Below, piece by piece: positions 32,909-41,915 of a DNA stretch of 64,000 bases. The notes beneath the pieces were generated by a model that was given only the letters and a program-made list of their open reading frames with translations, did no database searches and had not been told where the DNA came from. Positions within the stretch are counted from its first letter, which is position 1. Every line of letters starts with the position of its first letter. The DNA is taken from NCBI GenBank assembly GCA_963580455.1, contig OY756968.1, forward strand, positions 17,701,996 to 17,765,995, given 5' to 3'. Origin of the DNA: Euonymus europaeus (Eukaryota; Streptophyta; Magnoliopsida; Celastrales; Celastraceae). The translations under genes and the position numbers were made by a program.

Positions 32909-35900
32909 ATGAGTTCTCTTTTTAGATCGACTTCTACCTCTTCAACTATATCAGACGATAGAATCGTCAATCAAGAAGAAATTAATCTTGAAGAATTAGT
33001 TAGGGACGTTGATGATTGGGATATTCCCCGAGTTGAAATAAACAAAATATATAAAAAGGAATCCAGATTTAATATCCTAAGTCGTAATGATTATACGATT
33101 AAAACTGAAGAAAGAGATATTAAACTGTTTAAGTCTTATGAAACTATCAAGCTTCTAACCCAGAAATCATTAGAGAAACATAAGCAAAAATACAACTATC
33201 TTCACATAGGATTAGTCCAGATCGGTATTAAACCCTTAACTCGTGAAGGATTAGATACATCGATTCTTTTATGTTTACGTGATTGTAGAATGTTAGAATT
33301 CAATGATTCACTCTTAGGTACAGTTGAAACTAGCCTTTGCAGTGGTCCAATCTATTTTGATTGTTATCCGAATTTTACGGTTTCATTAAGTGATCAGAAC
33401 CTTTTAGATGCACTCACTCTCAACATCAAAACTCACAATTACAAGATGTCTTCAGGATCTCTTCCAATTTCTTTAATCTACAGGATTCATTATAAAGCTA
33501 TGTCTTCAGCTTTTGGGTCCAAAGCCTTAAGGAAATCTCCCAAAGGAGAAACCTTATTAATTCAAGCTGACATTGCCAGATCCAATATGACTCTTCCACG
33601 CACAATTAAGTGGGATGAGATTACCTTACCTACAACATGGGAGTTACAAGGGGCTGTACCTCCAAAGAAAGTAGAAAACACAAACATAGAACAAGTTACT
33701 CAATCCAGTGATGGAAAAGTAGAAATTACTTTTAGTTCTAGACGACATTCAATTGATTTACAAAAATTCAATCGTAGTTCATCCACTTCATCCTTTAGAT
33801 CAGAGTCAGGAATCCCTCCTAGAAATTCCTTCTCTACTCCGAGTACTTCTTATAAAATAAAAAATCAATTTTCATCCAACCCAAGTACTTCTTATCATCC
33901 TGATTTAAGTGGAGTTAATCATTCTGGTTCAATACCAAAACCATTTTACAATGTTCAACAGCCAGAATCTCAAACTAGTTCCACCCAAGAGCCAATGTCA
34001 CCAACTTATTCTCAAATGGTTGATAATAATGACCCAGAGTTAAATGTTCTTATTTGTGATAATTTTGTTATTGACAAACAATCATTACAAAAAGATTTTT
34101 ATTCTTCTCAAAATACGGCCAAAAGAGACTGGTTCCTCAGTCATTATACAGGTGAGAAAAGACAGTCCATTCAAAACCGATATTATGATTTTCTCGAACT
34201 AATACAAAAACAAATGCCATTCTTTGAGTTTTTTGAGTTAGACTATGATGACCCCAGCATTGATTGGGCATCTTATCCTTTTACTCCAAAAGCCTCAAAA
34301 GCTTCAAAATCTTCCAAATCTTCCAAATCTTCAAAATCTTCAAAATCTTTAGATTCCTCTCTCAATGTTACAACCAGGGTTCAAACTTGGTATGACAACA
34401 CTCAAAAAACTGTAGTTGCATCTGATAAAACTCAACAACCCATTCTTAAGTCTGCACATCCGTCATTAACCAAATCTAAATCTTTAACAAAAGACATTAG
34501 TTTCCAAACAGCAATTGATCAAAAAATACAAGCTCTTCACATTGATCTACATCAATCTTCTCATAAAAATAAATCTTTAGGAACTTCAACAATTCATAAT
34601 TTAGATAAAGTAAAAAATTCTTCTAATAATGTTATTCAAAACTCTTCTTCTGAAAATACTGATAAAACTGATACACCTCAGAATAAAAGGATTACTTGTA
34701 AACATTGTAATAAATCTAATCATTGGACACGATATTGTCGTGTTCGAAAAAGAATTAAAAAGTTACAATTAGAACAAGAATTAATGACAAAACTAGAAAT
34801 AACATTAAATGATACAGATGAATCATCAGATGAAGAAACTACCAAAATGCAGGCTAATGATTATATATCCTCATCTACAGAAGTCATTAAGAAACCTCCA
34901 GACCCCAGTATTAAAACACTTCAACAGGATATTGCTAAACTCAAATCCGAAATCAAAAGTATGAAACAAGAAAAGAATTTAGAAGAAATTAAAGAAGAAC
35001 CTTTCCTTAGAATATTGTCTCAAGTTACTAGCCAAAAATGGTTTATAAAAGTTGCACTTCAAATCAGAAATTCTTTCTCTTTTGATACAATAGCCTTAGT
35101 TGACTCTGGAGCTGATCTAAACTGTCTTCGTTCTGATTTAGTTCCACGTCCTTATTGGGAAAAAACAAATGAAGGAATCAAATCTGCAGCAGGAGAACAA
35201 CTTAAGATTCTTTATAAATTATCTGATGTTACAATCACAAACAATGATGCCAATCTCCAAACTAGTTTTTTAGGTATTCAAGACATTACAAAGTATGTTA
35301 TTCTAGGAACTCCATTCTTAGAGTTACTCAAACCATTTAAAATTAGTAATAAAGGAATTCATACTAGGATCCTAGGAAATAAAATAATTTTTCCTTTTAT
35401 CCAACAACCAATCACAAAAAATATTCATTTCCTAGCACAAAATTCTGTTTATGAAGATTCCATCAATTGTTTCATCGAAAACAAAGGAAAACAGATTGAA
35501 CACCTTTCTGACCAGATTAACATCTCCCAAATTAATCAACAATTATCAACAACAGAGACCAAAGGGAAAATAGAGTCTCTCCAACACATCTTTGAAAACG
35601 ATGTTTGCTCTGATCTTCCTACTGCCTTCTGGGATAGGAAGAAGCATGTTGTCCAATTACCTTATGAAAAATATTTTCAAGAAATTAATATCCCTACAAA
35701 AGCTCGAGGGATACAAATGAACAAGGAATTAGAAGAACACTGCCGAAAAGAGATTCAAGATCTTTTAGATAAAAAATTAATTAGGCACAGTCAGTCTCCT
35801 TGGAGTTGTGCTGCTTTTTATGTTAACAAGAATGCTGAAATTGAACGAGGAGTTCCTCGACTTGTTATTAATTATAAACCTTTAAACAAAGCCCTTCAGT

Positions 35901-36979
35901 GGATTCGTTACCCAATCCCAAATAAAAAAGATTTACTTGCTAAGTTATATGATGCTAAAATCTTTTCAAAATTTGATATGAAATCTGGTTTTTGGCAAAT
36001 CCAGATTGAAGAAAAAGATAGATACAAAACTGCCTTTACTGTTCCGTTTGGACAATACGAATGGAATGTTATGCCTTTTGGCCTAAAGAATGCACCTTCT
36101 GAATTTCAGAAAATTATGAATGACATTTTTAATCCTTATTCTCAATTCTTGATTGTGTACATTGATGATGTTTTGATATTTTCTCATAATATCAAACAAC
36201 ATTTTTATCATCTCTTTAAGTTTCTCAAGATCATTAAAGACAATGGTTTAGTTGTGTCCAAGACAAAGATTAAATTATTTCAAACGAATATTCGGTTTCT
36301 TGGTCATAATATTTATCATGGTACTATTATACCAATTGAAAGGTCAATTAATTTTGTTGACAAATTTCCAGATAAAATATTAGACAAAAATCAATTACAG
36401 CGCTTCTTAGGAAGTTTAAATTATATTGCTGATTTCTATCCTAACCTTCAAAAAATATGCAAGCCTTTACATGACAGGTTAAAGAAGAATCCCCCTCCGT
36501 GGACGGATACTCATACTGCTATAATCCAAAGGATTAAAGCTTATCTACCTACATTACCTTGTTTATCTATTCCAGATCCTACTACTTTCAAAATAGTTGA
36601 AACAGATGCTTCTGAAATTGGTTATGGTGGTATTCTTAAACAATTGAAAAATGATAAAGAAGAAATTATACAATTTACCTCCAAGAAATGGAATCCTACC
36701 CAACAAAATTATTCTACAATTAAAAAAGAGATTTTATCCATTGTCTTATGCATTTCAAAGTTTCAAGGTGATTTATTAAATCAAAAGTTTTTAGTTCGTG
36801 TTGATTGTAAATCTGCAAAAGAAGTTTTACAAAAAGATGTCCAAAACATAGCCTCCAAACAGATTTTTGCTAGATGGCAAGCTATTCTTAGTGTTTTCGA
36901 TTTTGATATTGAACACATTGCAGGTAAACACAATAATTTACCAGATTTCTTAACACGTGAATTCTTGCAGGATCGATAA
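32909..36979 (+). CDS. pararetrovirus polyprotein: movement protein, coat/zinc knuckle, protease, RT, RNase H
   Basis: An uninterrupted frame of 1,356 codons beginning 159 bases after the terminal repeat. Residues about 80-260 resemble the 30K-type movement protein (LGTVETSLCSGPIYFDC region). Residues 270-590 are Ser/Thr/Lys-rich and include a KSSKSSKSS run at about 461-485; the coat region ends in a CCHC knuckle (CKHCNKSNHWTRYC, about 596-609). A retropepsin-like site LVDSGADLNC lies at about 728-737. RT spans about 940-1150, with MPFGLKNAP and VYIDDVLIF at about 1082-1090. RNase H follows (ETDASEIGYGG, about 1230; DFLTREF near the end). No integrase follows, which separates it from Ty3/gypsy. 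In infection such a protein would be cut by its protease to package and reverse-transcribe the genome. No stop or frameshift is seen in this copy; whether it is expressed is unknown. Confidence 0.92.
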   Translation: MSSLFRSTSTSSTISDDRIVNQEEINLEELVRDVDDWDIPRVEINKIYKKESRFNILSRNDYTIKTEERDIKLFKSYETIKLLTQKSLEKHKQKYNYLHIGLVQIGIKPLTREGLDTSILLCLRDCRMLEFNDSLLGTVETSLCSGPIYFDCYPNFTVSLSDQNLLDALTLNIKTHNYKMSSGSLPISLIYRIHYKAMSSAFGSKALRKSPKGETLLIQADIARSNMTLPRTIKWDEITLPTTWELQGAVPPKKVENTNIEQVTQSSDGKVEITFSSRRHSIDLQKFNRSSSTSSFRSESGIPPRNSFSTPSTSYKIKNQFSSNPSTSYHPDLSGVNHSGSIPKPFYNVQQPESQTSSTQEPMSPTYSQMVDNNDPELNVLICDNFVIDKQSLQKDFYSSQNTAKRDWFLSHYTGEKRQSIQNRYYDFLELIQKQMPFFEFFELDYDDPSIDWASYPFTPKASKASKSSKSSKSSKSSKSLDSSLNVTTRVQTWYDNTQKTVVASDKTQQPILKSAHPSLTKSKSLTKDISFQTAIDQKIQALHIDLHQSSHKNKSLGTSTIHNLDKVKNSSNNVIQNSSSENTDKTDTPQNKRITCKHCNKSNHWTRYCRVRKRIKKLQLEQELMTKLEITLNDTDESSDEETTKMQANDYISSSTEVIKKPPDPSIKTLQQDIAKLKSEIKSMKQEKNLEEIKEEPFLRILSQVTSQKWFIKVALQIRNSFSFDTIALVDSGADLNCLRSDLVPRPYWEKTNEGIKSAAGEQLKILYKLSDVTITNNDANLQTSFLGIQDITKYVILGTPFLELLKPFKISNKGIHTRILGNKIIFPFIQQPITKNIHFLAQNSVYEDSINCFIENKGKQIEHLSDQINISQINQQLSTTETKGKIESLQHIFENDVCSDLPTAFWDRKKHVVQLPYEKYFQEINIPTKARGIQMNKELEEHCRKEIQDLLDKKLIRHSQSPWSCAAFYVNKNAEIERGVPRLVINYKPLNKALQWIRYPIPNKKDLLAKLYDAKIFSKFDMKSGFWQIQIEEKDRYKTAFTVPFGQYEWNVMPFGLKNAPSEFQKIMNDIFNPYSQFLIVYIDDVLIFSHNIKQHFYHLFKFLKIIKDNGLVVSKTKIKLFQTNIRFLGHNIYHGTIIPIERSINFVDKFPDKILDKNQLQRFLGSLNYIADFYPNLQKICKPLHDRLKKNPPPWTDTHTAIIQRIKAYLPTLPCLSIPDPTTFKIVETDASEIGYGGILKQLKNDKEEIIQFTSKKWNPTQQNYSTIKKEILSIVLCISKFQGDLLNQKFLVRVDCKSAKEVLQKDVQNIASKQIFARWQAILSVFDFDIEHIAGKHNNLPDFLTREFLQDR

Positions 36980-37057
36980 ATACATTATCCAGCAACTAGC
37001 AATATCATAGAAGAATTTCTCAGGGATCTGGTTAAGGTTCTCTCCTTTATCTTTGTT

Positions 37058-37306
37058 ATGCATCCATTTGAATTAAAACGACTGGTTAACAGACTTAACC
37101 ATCTTAAATCTGATCTTATACAAGAAAATAAAAGGTTGTCTATCCAGATTATCAGGTGGCACATTGCTCATCCTTATCAACAGGCTCCCCCTGTTTGGAT
37201 TTCTCAGAATCGTGCAGATATTACTGAAAACAAACATATTATCAACTTATTGACCCTACAAGTCAATTCATTTCAGAGTGAATTGGAAATTATCTCTCGA
37301 GTTTAA
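37058..37306 (+). CDS. small pararetrovirus frame, 82 aa, function unknown
   Basis: Starts 79 bases after the polyprotein stop, ATG MHPFELKRLVNRLNHLKSDL. Leu/Ile heptads and many charged residues suggest a helical, possibly coiled-coil protein. Small helical proteins are common in this virus family, but I cannot match it to a named one. It ends 15 bases before the next ATG, as in compact viral genomes. Confidence 0.6.
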   Translation: MHPFELKRLVNRLNHLKSDLIQENKRLSIQIIRWHIAHPYQQAPPVWISQNRADITENKHIINLLTLQVNSFQSELEIISRV

Positions 37307-37320
37307 CATTTGAGTTTAAA

Positions 37321-37765
37321 ATGGCTTCTGATTCACTTAAATATATTTTAGCAAGGTTTTCAACTCCAATATTTTCAAATGATTTCTGTCCCAAAAAACC
37401 CAATTATGTTTATCTTGAACTTGAGAAAGATCAAATTAATGTTATTCTTCATTCTTGGGATGATTGGGAAGAATGTTGGGCATACCCTATTTTAAATGCT
37501 GACAATGTTAAGATCGAGTGTTTGCGTATTTTTCATTATTTTGACTTACCTTATGATTTGCGCAAAAACATTCTTGAAAACGCGCTCTTTTCTCAAATAC
37601 GTGACCAGATTTTATTTGATCTTATTAATGATCATGTTCATGATTTTATCAATCAATTTCATTGAAGAAGAAGAAGCTTTAGAAAATAATGATTCCATCG
37701 ACAGTATGGAAGAATTTTGGGATGAATTTGAAGATGAACCCGAGGCATGGGTAGATGAGTTTTAA
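37321..37765 (+). CDS. small pararetrovirus frame with shifted acidic C-terminus
   Basis: ATG at 37321 opens a 114-codon frame (MASDSLKYILARFSTPIF...) ending TGA at 37663-37665. The second frame of the family florendovirus is of this size and position, which is the basis for a tentative link. Directly over the stop, the next frame continues to 37765 with a strongly acidic tail (about 30 residues, mainly Glu/Asp). That suggests an original longer protein cut by a single-base frameshift near 37660. Function unknown. Confidence 0.6.
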
Positions 37766-37804
37766 ATATTTTAAGAAATTCATCTCAAAACTGATCATGC
37801 CCAG

Positions 37805-37990
37805 TTATGGCTTGACTATTCCACCTCAAACGGTAGGTGGTAAAGAAATAACCAAATCCGTTGAAAGTTGGAAGCTTTACTCAAAAGCTCAAAAATCCTA
37901 CAAGGTACCTAACTAAGTCTGGGTTAATCGACTTAGCTATTTCACCTCAAACGGTCGGTGGTAAAGAAAATAACAAATCCGTTGAAAGCT
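37805..37990 (+). repeat. two-copy 121-bp spaced repeat upstream of the viral promoter
   Basis: CACCTCAAACGGT(A/C)GGTG, followed by GTAAAGAAA and CAAATCCGTTGAAAG, occurs at about 37822 and again at 37943. Each copy has a hairpin CCACC...GGTGG (one arm shortened in the second copy). Position about 220-400 bp before the TATA box suits duplicated enhancer elements of a caulimovirid-type promoter; that role is inference. Confidence 0.8.
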
Positions 37991-38208
37991 GGGTATTTGC
38001 TAAAAATACCATTATGCCCTTTCGGGTCCAAGCATGGAACATGAAGAAATTATTTGCAAGAAGACAAGGTTATTGCATACCCATAAAAGCAACATTTATC
38101 ATGAAAAGTGGAGCATCATTTCAAAAGTGGGAGACATTGACCACTATTTAAGGTCCACTATTCAACTTTTAGTATTTATTTTAATCATTGTAAAGGTGAT
38201 CTCTTAAA

Positions 38209-38220
38209 CTATAAAAGAGA
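38209..38220 (+). promoter_or_regulatory. putative pararetrovirus TATA box
   Basis: CTATAAAAGAGA lies in the region between the last small frame and the leader, as in the 35S-type promoter of caulimovirids. A transcript from about 38240 would read through the leader to the primer site and, in circular viral DNA, on to the polyprotein. Confidence 0.6.
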
Positions 38221-38448
38221 CTACCTATGCCTTAGTTTGACATCCTTTTTGGATTGATCACTTCTTTCACTTATCCTCTCTTGGCTTAGTTCTCCCAACT
38301 TCTCCTCTCTCAAAACCTTCCCCTCTTATCAAAAACGGGAACTACAGAGTTCCCTCCTCTCAATGTAAGCTACAAGCAGGCATTCAAAAGTCTGTAAGTT
38401 TATCTTGTTTTATACTTGCAACTTTTGAATGCATTCAATAAGATCTAT

Positions 38449-38582
38449 GGCTGGTTTAACCGCCTTTATTGTTTAAATTGTTCATATATTGTTCATCTTA
38501 TGGCTGGTTCTACCGCCTCTGTTATTGTTTTATTTATGTGTTGCTTCGACGGCGCCACAAACGGTCGGCTCTGCCGCCTGTG
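38449..38582 (+). repeat. three-copy GGCTGGTT(T/C)AACCGCC-like motif in the viral leader
   Basis: ATGGCTGGTTTAACCGCC (about 38447), ATGGCTGGTTCTACCGCC (about 38500) and GGTCGGCTCTGCCGCC (about 38564) at roughly 53-60 bp spacing within the presumed untranslated leader. Each copy can form a short GGC...GCC stem. Confidence 0.7.
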
Positions 38583-38882
38583 GTTATAAAGCCCAGAAGT
38601 TCTTTAAGTTCTTTATGTTCTTTTGTTCATCATTTATTTTCTAATGCTTAATCTTGCAATTTCTTTAGCATTGTTAAATTTATTTATGTTCTTGTTCTTG
38701 CTTTACTTAATTTTATGTTTATAGATCTCTGTTCTTCCTCCTCTTCTTTGTTATAATCAGATTAATCAGAGCGACTCAGGACGATTAAGTCTGTCGAGTC
38801 CAATTTATATATTGAGTTTAGTGAGGCTCTGTGAAGATCACAAGCTTCAACACCATAACTGAATCGAATAGCTTAGTTTCTT

Positions 38883-38932
38883 CCCTGCTTGCATGGTCCT
38901 TCCCGTTATGGTATCAGAGGGAGGTTGGGGCA
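38883..38932 (+). repeat. right terminal repeat of the pararetrovirus with primer-binding site
   Basis: Repeats 32705-32750 with one 4-bp insertion (GAGG). To its right the solo LTR resumes at GTTTACAATCAGCC. Confidence 0.88.
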
Positions 38933-39039
38933 GTTTACAATCAGCCAGTACCAAAATCACCACAATCAAGTTGATGTCTATAATCAACAGAGTCGATACA
39001 ACTATTATTACAACAATATCAATCTCATTACAACCAATT

Positions 39040-39115
39040 AATCATACTAACATATATAAATATATATATATATACCTTATACATATACATACACATACAA
39101 ATACAAAAATTGTAA
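39040..39115. repeat. TA/CATA microsatellite
   Basis: ATATATAAATATATATATATATACC followed by repeated ACATATACATACACATAC (each given in part). Lies within the solo LTR. Confidence 0.9.
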
Positions 39116-39424
39116 AATTAACAATCATTTAGCATGCAATTCCGTGACACAGGTGAGATTACTTACTTTAACGTGTCCCCGTAATTTCTCGATATTTTAA
39201 CTATCAAAACTGGTGCCTGAAATTCATAATAATACCTAAAGCCATTAGTATTTATTCTTATTATTTCTCGTTAATTAATTTAAAACTTAAGTGGTGGGTT
39301 CCTATAACCCATATAATATCCATAACCTTTATTAATATTTTATTTATTTTTTTTAGTTAATTTCTTTTATCAATCCAATTAACATTAATCAATACAATTA
39401 AGATTAATTAATTAACATAATTGT

Positions 39425-39521
39425 CAACCGGGTCAGGCAGACCCGGTTGCCCCTCTTCCTCCTACAAACGGGTCTAACAGACCCGTTGGGTTGTTTTACC
39501 GGGTCGCCACCGTTGGTGGCG
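39425..39521. repeat. three GC-rich hairpins in the solo LTR
   Basis: CAACCGGGTC at 39425-39434 pairs with GACCCGGTTG at 39440-39449 (10-bp arms, 5-base loop). AACGGGTC at 39467-39474 pairs with GACCCGTT at 39480-39487 (8-bp arms, 5-base loop). CGCCACC at 39505-39511 pairs with GGTGGCG at 39515-39521 (7-bp arms, 3-base loop). All arms are perfect. The surrounding LTR is strongly AT-rich. A long frame across this region (39447-39803) is a by-product of the GC-rich sequence. Confidence 0.88.
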
Positions 39522-40175
39522 CGGTGGTGGTCACGATCGACCTCGGTGGGTAGGAAACGCGACGGTGAGTATACTGGTGGCAACAAGTACCTGAACGGTG
39601 GTCGGACGAGCATAAATCGCTGCTCAAAACTCACGGTCACCGCGTGGTTCATCTCCTCCATTGACGGCCTTCCACTCCACCTGCCTGTCCGAAACCGGTG
39701 GCGTTGGCTTCCTCGCGTCATGCTCGTTCTCCTCGTGTCTTTCCGATCTCCGTTCGTCGTTGATCAGAAAAACCCGCCTTCCGTCGCCGCCCTTGGACGG
39801 TGAAGCGTGTAGGGTTTTGTAACTTTTGTTTTCTGGTCTACCTCGATGTCCGTGCCTCCCTTTTTTTTTTGTTTATTTATCTGATTTCATGTCATTTACC
39901 TTTCAGCCCTCCTACTTCATGTCTTATTACACATAACCCTAGCTGTATTTACAGCTTTGCCATTGTTTATTTAACTAAACCCTATTCCATTTTAATCCTC
40001 CAAAATTCATATTTACTCTGTTTTAGCTCCGTCTCCGATAATTCTAGTGCCCGTAATTCTTATTTCCTTATAGAATTTTTAGGAAGAATATTCCGAATAA
40101 GCTTATGTCACACATGACATCACCTATCGTATGACATTTATTGCATCATGTTATCCGAAAGTTCGGGGTGTTACA

Positions 40176-40918
40176 AGACTAGACCCAGAAATGGCCTCTC
40201 TTGCAAGACAATGGGCAACCATATTCGTTGATCTTTTGACAAAAGCAAAAGAGCAATTGACAATATCCCTTGACAAGGATTGACAGTCACTAACAACAAG
40301 ACCAAAATATGAATTATCACATACTGAATTAGATAAAGCATAAACCAGCAATTGAGAATCAGCCTCCATCACCAAACCTGAAATCTGCAACTCCTTTATC
40401 CAATTGAGAACCTCTCTACAACTCAAAGCTTCAGCCAAAGTTGGATCAAAACAGGCACAAATAATGCCACTTCTAGCCAGCACCAAACTTCCGCCATCAT
40501 TGCGAATAACACAAATAAAACCCATACATTTCTCCTGAGTAAAAGCTGCAGCATCAATATTAGCCTCAAAACTACCCACCTCAGGCTTTGTCCGCCTCGT
40601 CGAAAATTGACCATGGGAATGAACACTCCCAAACTCACTTGACATTTGTAACTGCTGCAATTGAGCCAAAAACGAGACAGAATCAGTAACCATTTGAGCA
40701 TCTGACCTCTGCTTCCTATTCCATACCAAGTCATTCCTATTCTTCCAAATAGTCCAGAGAAGCATAGCAGCAAAATTCACCTCCTCCCTTTGAAATCCGT
40801 GCAACACATGATTCCGCTAGTCAACAAAATGAGATACAGACCCACATAAATCACCAATAGAAGTGCTTCTCCATATATTCTTCACAAAGGTGTGAAAAGT
40901 ATCCTCCTCACCACTTTG
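40176..40918 (-). pseudogene. LINE RNase H-like C-terminal part
   Basis: A minus-strand frame from about 40807 down to the solo LTR (its last residues TPRTFG are LTR-encoded). It shows the plant LINE tail: MLLWTIWKNRNDLVW, then an RNase H fold with Asp in ANIDAA, Glu in LAEALSCREVL, Asp in VMEADSQLLVYAL and the closing NMVAHCLAREA motif. One stop separates it from a further upstream piece (to about 40918) resembling the zf-RVT to RNase H linker. Removing the solo LTR joins this to the 3' end and poly-A at 31830-31732, giving a 5'-truncated LINE of about 0.8 kb. Confidence 0.88.
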
Positions 40919-41915
40919 AACCAAGATTTGGGATTTTCTTGAGAGAGAAAGGTAAGCTTCTTGATTTCTTTTGAAATAATTGATATATTTTTTGTGGAAT
41001 GAAAATTTTGGATGTATTGAAATGGGTTTGGATTGTAAATTGTTAGGTTTGCATAAGGAGGGCCAAAATCCTAGAAATTGGAAACTTTGATTTTTAGCTT
41101 TACTTGGATACAAGGTAGAAATTTCTTACCCCATTTTATTCATGTCAATATTCATTCCTCTAAAGAACGGTTTGAATTCTCATTGGTCCTGTAATTTTGC
41201 GTTCTTGCCTTATTTGCTTCTAAGGAAGGATGAACTGATTATTGTTTATTGATTTGAATTGCATACCCTTATACATATTCGATCATCAATTGGACATGAT
41301 TAAATTGTGGACATGCATCACATAGTTTTTCTTGCAGGAACATGTTAGACATGCATTGCAGATGCTTATCAGCTGCTGCGAGTATGAACTCATAGTTCCT
41401 CTAGGCATTGTTGTGTGAAATGTGAAATACAGTGAAGCTAAACAAGAATACCAAATGATATGGGAATTTCCTGAGGCCAAATAGACAGTCCATAAGTGCT
41501 GGTGCACAATTCGGTGGTGTTGGGGCATTGTTCATGATTTTCGATGGTTTTTTAGAATATTCGTTGAACTAAGTCAGTGCTGCATATGGTGTAGTTGTTT
41601 ATTTGCATCTTTGTGTTCATGATTAGATGCCATATTGCTTCATTTTACGCTCATTTCATATTTCGTTTTTTATGATGTTAATTAATCTTCTTTATCCCTA
41701 TTGAGCCTTTTACTCACCTTATATTTCTTCTTGTGTTCTTCAGCTGAGTTTGATACTAATGACCTAGCTGCGGGTTAATAGGAGGCATGCATGACATGGA
41801 TGACCACCCTTGGACCTTAGAACTCTTTAGTTTAATGTTACTTTATTTCTCGTACGATTAGTACTTAGTGGTGTGTGTGACGTCATTTGTAGCATTCCCT
41901 GGTCGGGGCTTTACA
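40919..41915 (+). repeat. partial gypsy LTR, same family as the 54206-57008 solo LTR
   Basis: From AAGATTTGGGATTTTCTTGAGAGAG the sequence matches, with divergence, the reverse complement of about 56330-56535 (shared TTTTTGTGGAATGAAAATTTT, TTTGATTTTTAGCTTT). Later parts have the usual gypsy LTR marks: TGAGCCTTTTACTCACC, GCATGACATGGATGACC, and an end GGTCGGGGCTTTACA at 41915. The 5' part is missing, cut at the LINE boundary. Confidence 0.7.

Larger units (their letters stand above)
32705..38932 (+). mobile_element. endogenous pararetrovirus (Caulimoviridae), unit-length copy
   Basis: It carries a movement protein-coat-protease-RT-RNase H polyprotein without integrase, small downstream frames, a TATA-type promoter near 38209, a long leader, and a tRNA-Met primer site (TGGTATCAGAGG) at both ends. 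The ends are a direct repeat of about 46-50 bp (32705-32750 and 38883-38932), so one genome unit is about 6.18 kb; the right copy has a 4-bp GAGG insertion. The layout resembles florendoviruses or petuviruses (one large polyprotein plus a small second frame), though the unit is short for the family and part of it may be deleted. The flanking LTR sequence resumes at once on both sides, with no clear target duplication. The open 1,356-codon frame suggests either a fairly recent integration or purifying luck. Confidence 0.88.
31831..40175 (-). mobile_element. solo gypsy LTR (minus strand) interrupted by a pararetrovirus copy
   Basis: Ends are TGTAACGTCCCGTCCC... and ...TTCGGGGTGTTACA, with a 5-bp duplication AGACT. 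On the minus strand it starts TGTAACACCCCGAAC and ends GGGACGTTACA, the usual layout of plant gypsy LTRs. Removing the inserted 32705-38932 leaves about 2.1 kb, a normal LTR size. No internal gypsy region or second LTR adjoins, so this is a solo LTR left by LTR-LTR recombination. It lies inside a LINE 3' end. It contains a 36-bp tandem duplication, a TA microsatellite and a set of GC-rich hairpins. Confidence 0.88.

Noticed and set aside
32909..36979. The 1,356-codon polyprotein as a Ty3/gypsy retrotransposon pol
   Set aside because: No integrase follows RNase H, no long LTRs flank it (only ~46-bp repeats at the primer site), and the N-terminus has a movement-protein-like region. Caulimoviridae fits better.
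32705..38932. The ~46-bp terminal repeats as LTRs or a target-site duplication
   Set aside because: They contain the primer-binding site itself, are too short for LTRs and too long for a target duplication, and match viral redundancy instead.
39447..39803. 118-codon frame in the solo LTR as a gene
   Set aside because: It lies over GC-rich hairpins inside an LTR, has overlapping frames on the other strand and no family resemblance.
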